This document shows positions 49,652-59,302 of a stretch of DNA of 64,000 nucleotides, piece by piece. Both the position numbers and the translations under genes were made by a program. Location of the stretch: NCBI RefSeq assembly GCF_008704715.1, contig NZ_CP023689.1, forward strand, positions 3,410,001-3,474,000, given 5' to 3'. This stretch comes from Streptomyces chartreusis. Its GTDB lineage: Bacteria; Actinomycetota; Actinomycetes; Streptomycetales; Streptomycetaceae. Under the pieces are notes generated by a model. It saw nothing but the letters and a program-made list of their open reading frames with translations. It did no database searches and had not been told where the DNA came from. The stretch's first letter is position 1; each line of letters opens with the position of its first letter.

Positions 49652-51276
49652 ACGACGGCGTGAACGGCGTCGCACTCGGCGTCTTCATCTTCTTCTTCCT
49701 GGCCGTCACGGTCATGGGCTTCCTGGCCGCGCGCTGGCGCAAGGCCGAGAACGAGAACAGCCTCGACGAATGGGGCCTGGGCGGACGGTCGTTCGGCACC
49801 TGGGTCACCTGGTTCCTGCTCGGCGGCGACCTGTACACGGCGTACACCTTCGTGGCGGTCCCGGCGGCGATCTACGCGGCCGGCGCGGCGGGCTTCTTCG
49901 CGGTGCCGTACACGATCCTCGTCTACCCGCTGATCTTCACGTTCCTGCCCCGGCTGTGGTCGGTGTCCCACAAGCACGGCTATGTGACGACGTCGGACTT
50001 CGTGCGCGGACGCTTCGGCTCCAAGGGACTGTCGCTGGCGGTCGCGGTGACCGGCATCCTGGCGACGATGCCGTACATCGCGCTCCAGCTCGTCGGCATC
50101 CAGGCCGTACTCGACGTGATGGGCGTCGGCGGCGGCGAGAACACCAACTGGTTCATCAAGGACCTGCCGCTGCTCATCGCCTTCGGTGTGCTGGCCGCGT
50201 ACACCTACTCGTCCGGTCTGCGCGCCCCCGCGCTGATCGCGTTCGTGAAGGACACGCTGATCTACATCGTCATCGCGGTGGCGATCATCTACATCCCGAT
50301 CAAGCTGGGCGGCTTCGACGAGATCTTCGCCAGGGCGAGCGAGGCGTACAGCCAGACCAACCCGGCCACGGGCGCGCCGCGCGGTGCGCTGGTGCCGGCC
50401 GAGGCGGGGCAGTGGACGTACGCCACCCTGGCGCTGGGCTCCGCGCTCGCGCTGTTCATGTACCCGCACTCGATCACCGCGACGCTGTCCTCGCGCAGCC
50501 GTGAGGTGATCCGCCGCAACACCACGATCCTGCCGCTGTACTCCCTGATGCTGGGTCTGCTGGCGCTGCTGGGCTTCATGGCGATCGCAGCCGGCATCAA
50601 GGTGCAGAACGGCCAGCTGGCGATCCCGCAGCTGTTCGAGACCATGTTCCCCGACTGGTTCGCGGGCGTGGCCTTCGCGGCGATCGGCATCGGCGCGCTG
50701 GTACCGGCGGCGATCATGTCGATCGCGGCGGCGAACCTGTTCACCCGCAACATCTACAAGGACTTCATCAAGCCGGACGCCACGCCCGCGCAGGAGACCA
50801 AGGTCTCCAAGATCGTGTCGCTCCTGGTGAAGGTGGGCGCGCTGGTCTTCGTCCTGACGATGGACAAGACGGTCGCGATCAACTTCCAGCTGCTGGGCGG
50901 CATCTGGATCCTGCAGACCTTCCCCGCCCTGGTCGGCGGTCTGTTCACCCGCTGGTTCCACCGCTGGGCCCTGCTGGCCGGCTGGGCGGTCGGCATGATC
51001 TACGGCACGGTCGCCGCGTACGGTGTCGCCTCCCCGACCCAGAAGCACTTCGGCGGCTCGGCGAAGGAGATCCCGGGCATCGGCGAGATCGGCTACATCG
51101 GTCTCACGGCGTTCGTGCTCAACGTGGTGGTCACGGTCGTGCTCACCTTCGTGCTGAGGGCGGCGAAGGCCCCGGACGGCGTCGACGAGACCAGGCCGGA
51201 GGACTACACGGCCGACGCCGGCGACCCCGGAGTCCAGGTCGAGCTGCCCCCGGCGACAGCGGGCACCGGTCACTGA
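49648..51276 (+). CDS. Sodium:solute symporter, monocarboxylate permease (MctP-like)
   Basis: A 542-residue SSS-family transporter with about 13 helices. SFGTWVTWFLLGGDLYTAYT and TSDFVRGRFGSKGLSLAVAV contain the family signature near helices 2-3; ALFMYPHSITATLSSRSREV is diagnostic for the MctP/MctC-type group that takes up pyruvate, lactate, acetate or propionate. It is coupled to the DUF3311 gene. It stands beside the damaged cstA/ybdD pair, so it could supply the pyruvate uptake that CstA would have provided. Confidence 0.92.
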   Translation: MNDGVNGVALGVFIFFFLAVTVMGFLAARWRKAENENSLDEWGLGGRSFGTWVTWFLLGGDLYTAYTFVAVPAAIYAAGAAGFFAVPYTILVYPLIFTFLPRLWSVSHKHGYVTTSDFVRGRFGSKGLSLAVAVTGILATMPYIALQLVGIQAVLDVMGVGGGENTNWFIKDLPLLIAFGVLAAYTYSSGLRAPALIAFVKDTLIYIVIAVAIIYIPIKLGGFDEIFARASEAYSQTNPATGAPRGALVPAEAGQWTYATLALGSALALFMYPHSITATLSSRSREVIRRNTTILPLYSLMLGLLALLGFMAIAAGIKVQNGQLAIPQLFETMFPDWFAGVAFAAIGIGALVPAAIMSIAAANLFTRNIYKDFIKPDATPAQETKVSKIVSLLVKVGALVFVLTMDKTVAINFQLLGGIWILQTFPALVGGLFTRWFHRWALLAGWAVGMIYGTVAAYGVASPTQKHFGGSAKEIPGIGEIGYIGLTAFVLNVVVTVVLTFVLRAAKAPDGVDETRPEDYTADAGDPGVQVELPPATAGTGH

Positions 51277-51296
51277 CCGGGACTCAACCGCACGAC

Positions 51297-51334
51297 GGCC
51301 GGGCGTACCCCACTAGTTGCGGGTACGCCCGGCC
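51297..51334. terminator. Bidirectional terminator overlapping the NTPase stop
   Basis: 14-bp perfect arms ggccgggcgtaccc (51297-51310) and complement (51321-51334), loop 10 nt. It separates the convergent symporter and NTPase genes, and its right arm lies inside the last codons of the NTPase gene. Confidence 0.8.
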
Positions 51335-54300
51335 ATCTGCTGCCAGAAGGCGTCGAGTTCGCGGACGCGCATGCCGACCCAGCTCGGTGTCTTCCTGTGC
51401 AGCAGCCTGGGCAGATGGCGGCGCATCCGTCCCGGCAGCAGGGCCTGCTGCTGACGGCAGAACGGCTCCCGGATCTCCCCGCGCGGCACACAGCCCCGGG
51501 GCGGGTAGGGGCAGAGCTGGAACTTGCAGTCGGGCAGGCAGGTCGCGCCGGGTGTGGGCGGGTCACCCATGCCGGCCCGCAGGCCGGGGCTCAGCGGGCC
51601 GCGGTCGCCGCTGATGCAGGGCGGCAGCGACGTCCCCGGCTGTTCCGCGCGGGTCATCCGCTCCTCGACCTCGTCCGGATGCCCGTCCCGCTCGATGAGG
51701 TTCAGCATCACCAGCACATCGGCGACCAGGCACTGGGCACGCGCGTCGAGGGTGCTCCAGCCGACCGAGGGCGGGATCCAGAGGTTGTGCCTGCGGTAGC
51801 AGTCGCGGCTGCCGGTGCGGGCGCCGATGTTGTCGGCGACGCCCTTCTCGTCGATCCAGAGGTAGCGCTCGGGCTGCCCGGTCTCCAGCGCGAGGGCCAC
51901 CAGGTCGCCCGCCTCGGCGACGAACGGATGCAGGGACTGCCGGGGCGAGGCGCCGTTCGCCTCGGGATGCCCGGGTGGCCGGTTCACGGTGCCGGCCATC
52001 GACAGCCAGCGCTCGACGGTCTGCACGGCGGTCGCCCCGCCCAGCGTCCGGGGCGGCTCGCGTCCGCCGGCGTGCCCGTCCCCGCCCGGCGTCGTGTGCG
52101 CCTGCTGCTCATGGACGCCCACGATGTCGGGGAGCTTCCACAGGCACAGCGCCTGGAGCAGCATGACCTGCGCGTACCAGCACCGGGACTGCTGGAGCAC
52201 GGTCTCCGCCTGCCGGATCAGGTCGTCGCGGCCGCCCTGGTCGGCCTGCGGATGCCGGATCCGGCGGTTGGCCGCGTACTTGAAGCCCTGGGCCAGCGCA
52301 GCCTCCAGGGCGAGCGGCAGATCGGGGGTGCCGCCGGTGGCCTTGGGGTCCAGGTGGCGCAGCCACTTGGTGAGGCGTTCGCGGGCCTCGTCACGGTGCG
52401 CCGCGTCGACGGAGCCCAGCAGCATGGGGATCATCCACGCACGCATCACGAACTCCCGGAACAGAACGACCCGTTTCCTGCGGTACTCCTGGTTGAGCGT
52501 GCGCCGGTCCTGCTGGAGCCGGGCGATGCGCTCGGTCCTGGCCCGGGAGGGCACGCCCGCGGCCCGCGCCCGTGCCATGCGCTCGGCCCAGTGCTCGTAC
52601 TCCCGCCGCTTCCAGGCCCGCAGCTCGCCGAGCCGGTCGTTGTACTCCTCCACGGGGTCGGTGCTCAGCCCGATCCGGCCGCGGATCACGGCGAACGCCG
52701 GGTTGCCGCCGGTGCCGAACTCCTGGGCGGCGGCCAGGCGTATCGAGTAGGAGGGTTCCCTCACGCCGATCCGCACGAGCTGCTGGTACAGCGGTGTGGT
52801 GTCGACCCGGTCGGAGACGCTCCGCAAGGCGGCCCCGAGTTGCCTGAGCAGCCTCAGTTTGGCGTCGTCGAGGCTGCGCCGGTCGCCCTTGAAACCGGCC
52901 CAGGTCCCGCGCACCTCGTCCAGGATGTGCCCGAGCAGCCGCGGCGCGTCCTCCACGCTCTCGATCTCCACGGCGGCCGCGTAGAGGTCGAGCGCTTTCG
53001 GATCGTCCGTACGGCGTTCCGCGGCCCGGCAGAGCCGGTGGGCCAGGGTGTGCCCGCGCACCCGTGAGCGGCGGAGCCGTTCCTCGATCTCCTTGGTCAC
53101 CTCGGCGCGGACGCCTTCCCGGCGGGCCCTGACCCCGGCGGCCCGGCGGCGCGACAACAGCACCAGAGCCATGAGCAGTTCACGGCTGGGGCCGGGCGGC
53201 TGGAGCACGTGCTCGACGAGTTCCCCCGCGCCCCGCTCCCCCAGCTGCCGCAGCACGCGGTAGCCGAAGTAGGCCTGGATGATGCTGTGCGGGAAACGGA
53301 CCTTGCGCTCGAAGCCCTCCACCAGGCCCAGCCTGTCGGCGTTGCGCGCGATCCGGGCGAGGGCGGCGCGGCACTGGTCCATGTTGCCCCCGCGCAGCCG
53401 CTTCCTCTCGTCCGGGCCGATCCGCCGGCACAGCACGTCCCAGATCTGCTGCCGGTGCCACTCGGAGAAGACGTTCCCGCGCCTGCCGTACCGGTCGAAG
53501 CCGCGTCCGCCGGCCCACAGGTGCCCGGCGCGGGCCTGCGCGCGCCGCATCGGACCGGGGTGGACGTCCGAGTCGAGCAGTTCCCCGAGGCCGACCTCCA
53601 GCTTGTCCTGGAGCAGTCCCACGCAGGCCAGGGCGGAGACCACCTCGACGGCGTCGCGGCGCTCGCGCCGGCTGAGGGCGACGTCCCGGCGCAGCCGGCC
53701 CTCGCACAGCGCCTCGTCCCACGTCTCCAGCAGCCACAGCCGCAGCATGCCGCGGTCACGGCTGCGGGTGTTCATGTGCTGCGGGTCGTTGTCCGGCCGG
53801 TCGTGCTCCAGGGCGCCGTGGCGGTGCAGTTCGCGGGCGATCTGGAGGTAGACGGGCGACTCGGTCACCTCCGCCGTCTCCACGATCCAGTCGACGCGGC
53901 GTTCGTCCGTCTCCGGGACGCGTGCCTGCACGAACCGCAGGGCCTCCTCCTCGCTGAGCGGTTCCAGCTCCACGATCGCGGCCGGGGTGCTCTCCAGCGG
54001 GCTGTGCGGCCGGGAGGCGATGACGAGGGGCAGCTTCTCCTCGTAGGCCCGCTCGATGGCCCGCCGGATGATGTTGTCCCGGTTCTGCTGGAAGCCGTCA
54101 CCGAGGAGGGCCTCCTCCAGTCCGTCGGCGATGACGACCGGCTTGTCGTCGGCGAGGAGTTGCTGCCAGACCCGCTCCGTCTTGCCGCGCGCGAGGATGC
54201 CCCGGGGTGCCTCGTCGATGAAGCGCTGTTTGGCCATGCGCTCGAAGTTCAGGTCGCTGCCGCCGTTCGCGTCCCGCAGCCGGATCGGCACGGGTACGGC

Positions 54301-54930
54301 GTTCTGCTCAGCCAGCAGCTCGGTGAGCCGTACCAGGACGGCGGTCTTGCCCACGCCGACGCCGCCGACGAGCAGATAGGGCCGACGGGTGGAGCGGTCC
54401 CGCAGTCGCTCGGCGATGACCTGGGCGATCTCCTCCCGGCCCACGATCTCGGCCGTGTCCGGGCCGGCCGTGAGGACCATCCCGTGAGGGTCGTCCCGTG
54501 CCTTGGTGAGATAGCGCCGCTTGGTCCACCGGTACCACCAGAACAGGAAGAGCGTGGCGGCGATCGACGCGGCGAGCACCGGGCCGACGAAGCGCATGAC
54601 CGTCTCGAACCCGGGGTTGCCCTGCCGCCATCGCTCGAAGCCGGTCGTGTTGCTCGAAATCAGGATGTACAGGCCCTCCACCACCCAGGCGAACAGGGCC
54701 AGCGCGGCCACCGTCCAGATGGCCCGGGTGACATTGGTGTAGGTGAACCACCTGCGCCACTTCTTGGGGCGGGCGGTGCCTCCGCGGGACTCCAGGCGGA
54801 TCGCCATCCTGTGCCGGTGGCCCACGAACCCCTGCCTGACCCGGTCGGCCGCCCGCCTCGGAGCCAGCGTCGCCATCGGCGCGTTGCGCGGCCGCTTCTT
54901 GCCGGGCGGACTGCCGACAACCCTCGTCAT
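51313..54930 (-). CDS. Membrane-anchored STAND/NACHT-like NTPase, 1205 residues
   Basis: Residues 1-60 are strongly basic; two hydrophobic segments follow (about 70-92 and 113-133). The NTPase domain has Walker A LVGGVGVGKTAVLV (189-196 core) and Walker B KPVVIADGLEEALL (about 263-276), with PLVIASRPHSPLESTPA as a sensor-like segment and ELEPLSEEEALRFVQARVPE as the winged-helix border, as in NACHT/STAND ATPases. The long C-terminal half is helical and without a recognised repeat. Near the end is a Cys cluster (CLPDCKFQLCPYPPRGC), a possible metal site. GGAAGGAG lies 7 nt before ATG 54930. Conserved streptomycete protein of unknown role; defence or signalling is only a possibility. Confidence 0.82.
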   Translation of the reverse strand: MTRVVGSPPGKKRPRNAPMATLAPRRAADRVRQGFVGHRHRMAIRLESRGGTARPKKWRRWFTYTNVTRAIWTVAALALFAWVVEGLYILISSNTTGFERWRQGNPGFETVMRFVGPVLAASIAATLFLFWWYRWTKRRYLTKARDDPHGMVLTAGPDTAEIVGREEIAQVIAERLRDRSTRRPYLLVGGVGVGKTAVLVRLTELLAEQNAVPVPIRLRDANGGSDLNFERMAKQRFIDEAPRGILARGKTERVWQQLLADDKPVVIADGLEEALLGDGFQQNRDNIIRRAIERAYEEKLPLVIASRPHSPLESTPAAIVELEPLSEEEALRFVQARVPETDERRVDWIVETAEVTESPVYLQIARELHRHGALEHDRPDNDPQHMNTRSRDRGMLRLWLLETWDEALCEGRLRRDVALSRRERRDAVEVVSALACVGLLQDKLEVGLGELLDSDVHPGPMRRAQARAGHLWAGGRGFDRYGRRGNVFSEWHRQQIWDVLCRRIGPDERKRLRGGNMDQCRAALARIARNADRLGLVEGFERKVRFPHSIIQAYFGYRVLRQLGERGAGELVEHVLQPPGPSRELLMALVLLSRRRAAGVRARREGVRAEVTKEIEERLRRSRVRGHTLAHRLCRAAERRTDDPKALDLYAAAVEIESVEDAPRLLGHILDEVRGTWAGFKGDRRSLDDAKLRLLRQLGAALRSVSDRVDTTPLYQQLVRIGVREPSYSIRLAAAQEFGTGGNPAFAVIRGRIGLSTDPVEEYNDRLGELRAWKRREYEHWAERMARARAAGVPSRARTERIARLQQDRRTLNQEYRRKRVVLFREFVMRAWMIPMLLGSVDAAHRDEARERLTKWLRHLDPKATGGTPDLPLALEAALAQGFKYAANRRIRHPQADQGGRDDLIRQAETVLQQSRCWYAQVMLLQALCLWKLPDIVGVHEQQAHTTPGGDGHAGGREPPRTLGGATAVQTVERWLSMAGTVNRPPGHPEANGASPRQSLHPFVAEAGDLVALALETGQPERYLWIDEKGVADNIGARTGSRDCYRRHNLWIPPSVGWSTLDARAQCLVADVLVMLNLIERDGHPDEVEERMTRAEQPGTSLPPCISGDRGPLSPGLRAGMGDPPTPGATCLPDCKFQLCPYPPRGCVPRGEIREPFCRQQQALLPGRMRRHLPRLLHRKTPSWVGMRVRELDAFWQQMAGRTRN

Positions 54931-55086
54931 CGTTCGTCTCCTTCCGAGAACGACTCTCGAAACGGAGCGACCGCGGGGCGCCGACACCTATCTCCATGGA
55001 AGCACTCCCGGAACTCCCCGCAACCCGGCGGCCCTCGGCGGAAAACCCCGGGCCCGCCCGCCCGGCCGTCCGGCAGACTCGGGCCC

Positions 55087-55593
55087 ATGGACATCGCGAT
55101 CAGGCCGGCGGAACCCGACGAGTTCGACGCGCTCGGCGAGATCACCGCCCGGGCCTATCTCCACGACGGACTCCTCGACTTCGGCGAGAGCGACGAGTAC
55201 CTGGGCGAGCTCAGGGACGTGGCCAAGCGCGCGGCCGCCGCCGAGGTGCTCGTGGCCGTCGCGGACGGCCGGCTGCTGGGCGGGGTGACCTTCGTGCCGA
55301 GCGGCGGCCCCATGGCCGACATAGCGCGCTCCGGCGAGGCCGAGATCCGGATGCTGGCCGTCGACCGGGCGGGCCGTGGACGCGGCGCCGGCGAGGCCCT
55401 CGTCCGCGCCTGCGTCGAACGCGCCCGGGGCACGGAGGGGTGCGTACGGATCGTCCTGTCGACCCAGCGCACCATGCACGGCGCCCACCGCATCTACGAA
55501 CGGCTGGGTTTCGTTCGCACACCCGAGCGGGACTGGAATCCGATCCCGCAGCTCGTCGACATCACTCTTCTCACCTATGAGTTGACGCTCTGA
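55087..55593 (+). CDS. GNAT-family N-acetyltransferase
   Basis: A 168-residue GNAT protein starting MDIAIRPAEPDEFDALGEIT. The CoA loop is EIRMLAVDRAGRGRGAGEAL (RGRGAG), followed by GCVRIVLSTQRTMHGAHRIY and ERLGFVRTPERDWNP, very like small-molecule acetyltransferases of Streptomyces. The acceptor is unknown. It ends just upstream of the cobalamin riboswitch. Confidence 0.88.
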   Translation: MDIAIRPAEPDEFDALGEITARAYLHDGLLDFGESDEYLGELRDVAKRAAAAEVLVAVADGRLLGGVTFVPSGGPMADIARSGEAEIRMLAVDRAGRGRGAGEALVRACVERARGTEGCVRIVLSTQRTMHGAHRIYERLGFVRTPERDWNPIPQLVDITLLTYELTL

Positions 55594-55625
55594 AACCAGC
55601 GCGACACAACATCTGGGGGTGGCGT

Positions 55626-55795
55626 GGCGGGTGAGCACAAGATGTATGCTCATGCTCGCTGTCGCCGCAGGGGAATCCGGTGCGAATCCGGAACTGTCCC
55701 GCAACGGTGTACTTGTGCATGTCTGTTCCCGCAGTCGTGCCCAGGAGTCAGTCCGAGGACCTGCCGACAGCGCGCCCGGCCGACCGGCCGGTGCG
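55626..55795 (+). ncRNA. Cobalamin (adenosylcobalamin) riboswitch controlling nrdAB
   Basis: The B12-box core is plain: gggaatccggtgcgaatccg (55671-55690), then gaactgtcccgcaacggtg to about 55709, and further the ccaggagtcagtccgaggac (55741-55760) with ctgcc closing the aptamer. gcgcccggccg/ggccggtgcgc (55772-55795) then forms an expression-platform hairpin about 110 bp before nrdA. In S. coelicolor an equivalent riboswitch represses the nrdABS class Ia operon when coenzyme B12 allows the class II enzyme NrdJ to work. The exact 5' and 3' limits are estimates. Confidence 0.93.
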
Positions 55796-55907
55796 CCCTG
55801 ACGTCCGGGCCTCGTGGAATGGGCCGGTGGACGCGACGCCGTGTGCGCTCGTGTGCTGCCCCCTGCCCTCCGCAAGGCCCCCGTGCCGAGCGAGGGAGAG
55901 CCCCCAC

Positions 55908-58289
55908 GTGACCATCGCGCCAGCAGACCCGGCCTCAGCCGTCTCACCGGTCCCCACCGACGAGGACGGCCCCGGAACCGCGTTGCTGCGGCTCCTGGCC
56001 GAGCTGACCGCCGACCTCCCCGACGCCGACCCCGGCCGGGTGGCCGCCGCCGCGTTGCGCGGCCGGTCCGCCCGGGCCGACGAGGCGGAGCTGCGCGAGC
56101 TGGCCACCGAGGCGGCGGCCGGTCTCATCTCCGAGGACCCCGCCTACAGCAGGCTCGCCGCCCGGCTGCTGACCATCTCCATCGCCGCCGAGGCCGCCTC
56201 GCAGGGTGTGACGTCCTTCACCGAGTCGGTCGCGGTCGGCCATCGCGAGGGCCTCATCGCCGACCGCACCGCCGAGTTCGCGCGTCTGCACGCGGCCCGC
56301 CTGGACGCCCTGGTGGACACGGCCGCCGACGACCGCTTCGGGTACTTCGGCCTGCGCACCCTGCACAGCCGGTACCTGCTGCGGCACCCCATCACCCGCA
56401 AGGTGATCGAGACGCCCCAGCACTTCATGCTGCGTGTCGCCGCCGGTCTCGCCGAGGACGACACCACCCGCTCCGTCGACGAAGTCGCCGCGCTCTACGG
56501 CCTGATGAGCCGCCTCGACTACCTGCCGTCCTCCCCCACGCTCTTCAACTCCGGCACCCGGCACCCCCAGATGTCGTCCTGCTACCTCCTGGACTCCCCC
56601 AAGGACGAGCTCGACTCCATCTACGACCGCTACCACCAGGTCGCCCGCCTCTCGAAGCACGCCGGCGGCATCGGACTGTCGTACTCCCGCATCCGCTCCC
56701 GGGGTTCGCTGATCCGCGGCACCAACGGGCACTCCAACGGCATCGTCCCGTTCCTGAAGACGCTGGACGCCTCGGTCGCCGCCGTGAACCAGGGCGGCCG
56801 GCGCAAGGGCGCGGCCGCGGTCTACCTGGAGACCTGGCACTCCGACATCGAGGAGTTCCTGGAGCTGCGGGACAACACCGGTGAGGACGCCCGCCGTACG
56901 CACAACCTGAACCTCGCGCACTGGATCCCGGACGAGTTCATGCGCCGGGTCAACGCCGACGCCCAGTGGTCCCTGTTCTCCCCCGCCGACGTGCCCGAGC
57001 TGGTCGACCTGTGGGGCGAGGAGTTCGACGCGGCCTACCGCAAGGCCGAGGAGCGAGGGCTCGCGCGCAAGACCATCCCGGCCCGCGATCTGTACGGCCG
57101 CATGATGCGCACCCTCGCGCAGACCGGCAACGGCTGGATGACCTTCAAGGACGCCGCCAACCGCACCGCCAACCAGACGGCCCTGCCGGGCCATGTCGTG
57201 CACTCCTCCAACCTCTGCACGGAGATCCTGGAGGTCACCGACGACGGCGAGACGGCGGTCTGCAACCTGGGTTCGGTCAACCTCGGCGCCTTCGTCAGCG
57301 GCGGCGACATCGACTGGGAGCGCCTCGACGAGACGGTCCGCACGGCCGTCACCTTCCTCGACCGCGTCGTCGACATCAACTTCTACCCGACCGAGCAGGC
57401 GGGCCGCTCCAACGCCAAGTGGCGGCCGGTGGGCCTGGGCGCGATGGGCCTCCAGGACGTCTTCTTCAAGCTGCGGCTGCCGTTCGACTCGGCCGAGGCG
57501 AAAGAGCTCTCGACGCGCATCGCCGAGCGGATCATGCTCGCCGCGTACGAGGCGTCCGCCGACCTCGCCGAGCGCAGCGGCCCGCTGCCGGCCTGGGAGA
57601 AGACCCGTACCGCCCGGGGCGTGCTGCACCCCGACCACTACGGTGTCGAGCTCACCTGGCCGGAGCGCTGGGCGGCGCTGCGCGAGCGGATCACGACGAC
57701 GGGCCTGCGCAACAGCCTGCTGCTCGCCATCGCACCGACCGCCACCATCGCTTCCATCGCCGGTGTCTACGAGTGCATCGAGCCGCAGGTGTCCAACCTG
57801 TTCAAGCGCGAGACGCTCTCGGGCGAGTTCCTCCAGGTCAACTCCTACCTGGTCGCCGAGTTGAAGGCGCTGGGCGTCTGGGACGCCCGCACCCGCGAGG
57901 CGCTGCGCGAGGCCAACGGCTCGGTGCAGGGCTTCGCCTGGATCCCGGCGGACGTACGGGCGCTGTACCGCACGGCGTGGGAGATCCCGCAGCGCGGCCT
58001 GATCGACATGGCGGCGGCCCGCACCCCGTTCCTCGACCAGTCGCAGTCCCTGAACCTGTTCCTGGAGACGCCGACCATCGGCAAGCTCTCCTCGATGTAC
58101 GCGTACGCCTGGAAGTCGGGCCTGAAGACGACGTACTACCTGCGCTCGCGCCCGGCGACCCGTATCGCCCGCGCCGCCCAGGGCCAGGCCGCCCAGTCCG
58201 AGAAGACCATCCCCGTCCAGCAGGTCGCCGAGCCCGACGCCGTCGCCTGCTCCCTGGAAAACCCCGAGTCCTGCGAGGCCTGCCAGTAA
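55908..58289 (+). CDS. nrdA: Class Ia ribonucleoside-diphosphate reductase, alpha subunit
   Basis: A 793-residue large subunit. Recognisable blocks are SRLDYLPSSPTLFNSGTRHP, then MSSCYLLDSPKDELDSIYDR (first active-site Cys), SKHAGGIGLSYSRIRSRGSL, NLCTEILEVTDDGETAVCNL with LGSVNLGAF, NSLLLAIAPTATIASIAGVY, and the C-terminal redox pair PESCEACQ. It reduces ribonucleotides to deoxyribonucleotides together with NrdB. GTG at 55908 with GAGGGAGAG 7 nt before it is the start; the region upstream belongs to the riboswitch leader. nrdB begins within its stop codon (TAATG). Confidence 0.96.
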   Translation: MTIAPADPASAVSPVPTDEDGPGTALLRLLAELTADLPDADPGRVAAAALRGRSARADEAELRELATEAAAGLISEDPAYSRLAARLLTISIAAEAASQGVTSFTESVAVGHREGLIADRTAEFARLHAARLDALVDTAADDRFGYFGLRTLHSRYLLRHPITRKVIETPQHFMLRVAAGLAEDDTTRSVDEVAALYGLMSRLDYLPSSPTLFNSGTRHPQMSSCYLLDSPKDELDSIYDRYHQVARLSKHAGGIGLSYSRIRSRGSLIRGTNGHSNGIVPFLKTLDASVAAVNQGGRRKGAAAVYLETWHSDIEEFLELRDNTGEDARRTHNLNLAHWIPDEFMRRVNADAQWSLFSPADVPELVDLWGEEFDAAYRKAEERGLARKTIPARDLYGRMMRTLAQTGNGWMTFKDAANRTANQTALPGHVVHSSNLCTEILEVTDDGETAVCNLGSVNLGAFVSGGDIDWERLDETVRTAVTFLDRVVDINFYPTEQAGRSNAKWRPVGLGAMGLQDVFFKLRLPFDSAEAKELSTRIAERIMLAAYEASADLAERSGPLPAWEKTRTARGVLHPDHYGVELTWPERWAALRERITTTGLRNSLLLAIAPTATIASIAGVYECIEPQVSNLFKRETLSGEFLQVNSYLVAELKALGVWDARTREALREANGSVQGFAWIPADVRALYRTAWEIPQRGLIDMAAARTPFLDQSQSLNLFLETPTIGKLSSMYAYAWKSGLKTTYYLRSRPATRIARAAQGQAAQSEKTIPVQQVAEPDAVACSLENPESCEACQ

Positions 58290-59302
58290 TGAGTACCCGT
58301 AACGCCAATCTCCTCGACCCGGGCTTCGAACTGACCCTGCGTCCCATGCGCTACCCGGACTTCTACGAGCGCTACCGGGACGCCATCAAGAACACCTGGA
58401 CCGTGGAGGAGGTCGACCTCCACTCGGACGTCGCCGACCTCGCGAAGCTGTCCGAGGGCGAGCAGCACATGATCGGCCGGCTGGTCGCGTTCTTCGCGAC
58501 GGGCGACTCGATCGTGGCGAACAACCTGGTGCTGACGCTGTACAAGCACATCAACTCCCCGGAGGCGCGCCTGTACCTGTCGCGCCAGCTCTTCGAGGAG
58601 GCCGTGCACGTCCAGTTCTACTTGACGCTTCTTGACACCTACCTCCCCGACCCGGAGGACCGGGCGGCCGCCTTCGACGCCGTCGAGAACATCCCCTCGA
58701 TCCGCGAGAAGGCCGAGTTCTGCTTCAGGTGGATCAACGAGGTCGAGAAGCTGGACAGCCTGCAGACCAAGGCCGACCGGCGCCGCTTCCTGCTCAACCT
58801 GATCTGCTTCGCCGCGTGCATCGAGGGCCTGTTCTTCTACGGCGCCTTCGCGTACGTCTACTGGTTCCGCAGCCGGGGCCTGCTGCACGGTCTGGCCACC
58901 GGCACCAACTGGGTGTTCCGCGACGAGACCATGCACATGTCGTTCGCGTTCGACGTGGTCGACACCGTCCGCAAGGAGGAGCCGGAGCTCTTCGACGACG
59001 AGCTCCAGCAGCAGGTCACCGACATGCTGAGGGAGGCCGTCGAGGCCGAGCTGCAGTTCGCGCGCGACCTGTGCGGTGACGGCCTCCCGGGCATGAACAC
59101 CGACTCGATGCGGCAGTACCTGGAGTGTGTCGCCGATCAGCGTCTGACGCGGCTCGGCTTCGCTCCGGTGTACGGCTCCGAGAACCCCTTCTCCTTCATG
59201 GAGCTCCAGGGTGTTCAGGAGCTCACCAACTTCTTCGAGCGGCGTCCGTCGGCGTACCAGGTCGCGGTGGAGGGCACCGTCGACCTGGACGAGGACTTCT
59301 GA
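58289..59302 (+). CDS. nrdB: Class Ia ribonucleoside-diphosphate reductase, beta subunit
   Basis: A 337-residue diiron/tyrosyl-radical subunit. The ExxHxxxY element LFEEAVHVQFYLTLLDTYL (Glu104, His107, Tyr111) supplies iron ligands and the radical tyrosine, and WVFRDETMHMSFAFDVVD and NLICFAACIEGLFFYGAF contribute the second set of ligands. It provides the radical for NrdA. It is cotranscribed with nrdA under riboswitch control. Its final 88 bp overlap a small minus-strand gene. Confidence 0.96.
   Translation: MSTRNANLLDPGFELTLRPMRYPDFYERYRDAIKNTWTVEEVDLHSDVADLAKLSEGEQHMIGRLVAFFATGDSIVANNLVLTLYKHINSPEARLYLSRQLFEEAVHVQFYLTLLDTYLPDPEDRAAAFDAVENIPSIREKAEFCFRWINEVEKLDSLQTKADRRRFLLNLICFAACIEGLFFYGAFAYVYWFRSRGLLHGLATGTNWVFRDETMHMSFAFDVVDTVRKEEPELFDDELQQQVTDMLREAVEAELQFARDLCGDGLPGMNTDSMRQYLECVADQRLTRLGFAPVYGSENPFSFMELQGVQELTNFFERRPSAYQVAVEGTVDLDEDF

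Noticed and set aside
55944..57638. Long minus-strand open frame opposite nrdA
   Set aside because: Its translation is Gly/Val/Arg-rich without any motif, and it is the usual GC-bias shadow of a highly conserved gene. The same was judged for other long antisense frames (13531-14844, 16021-17649, 46829-48496, 49534-51273, 51397-53067).
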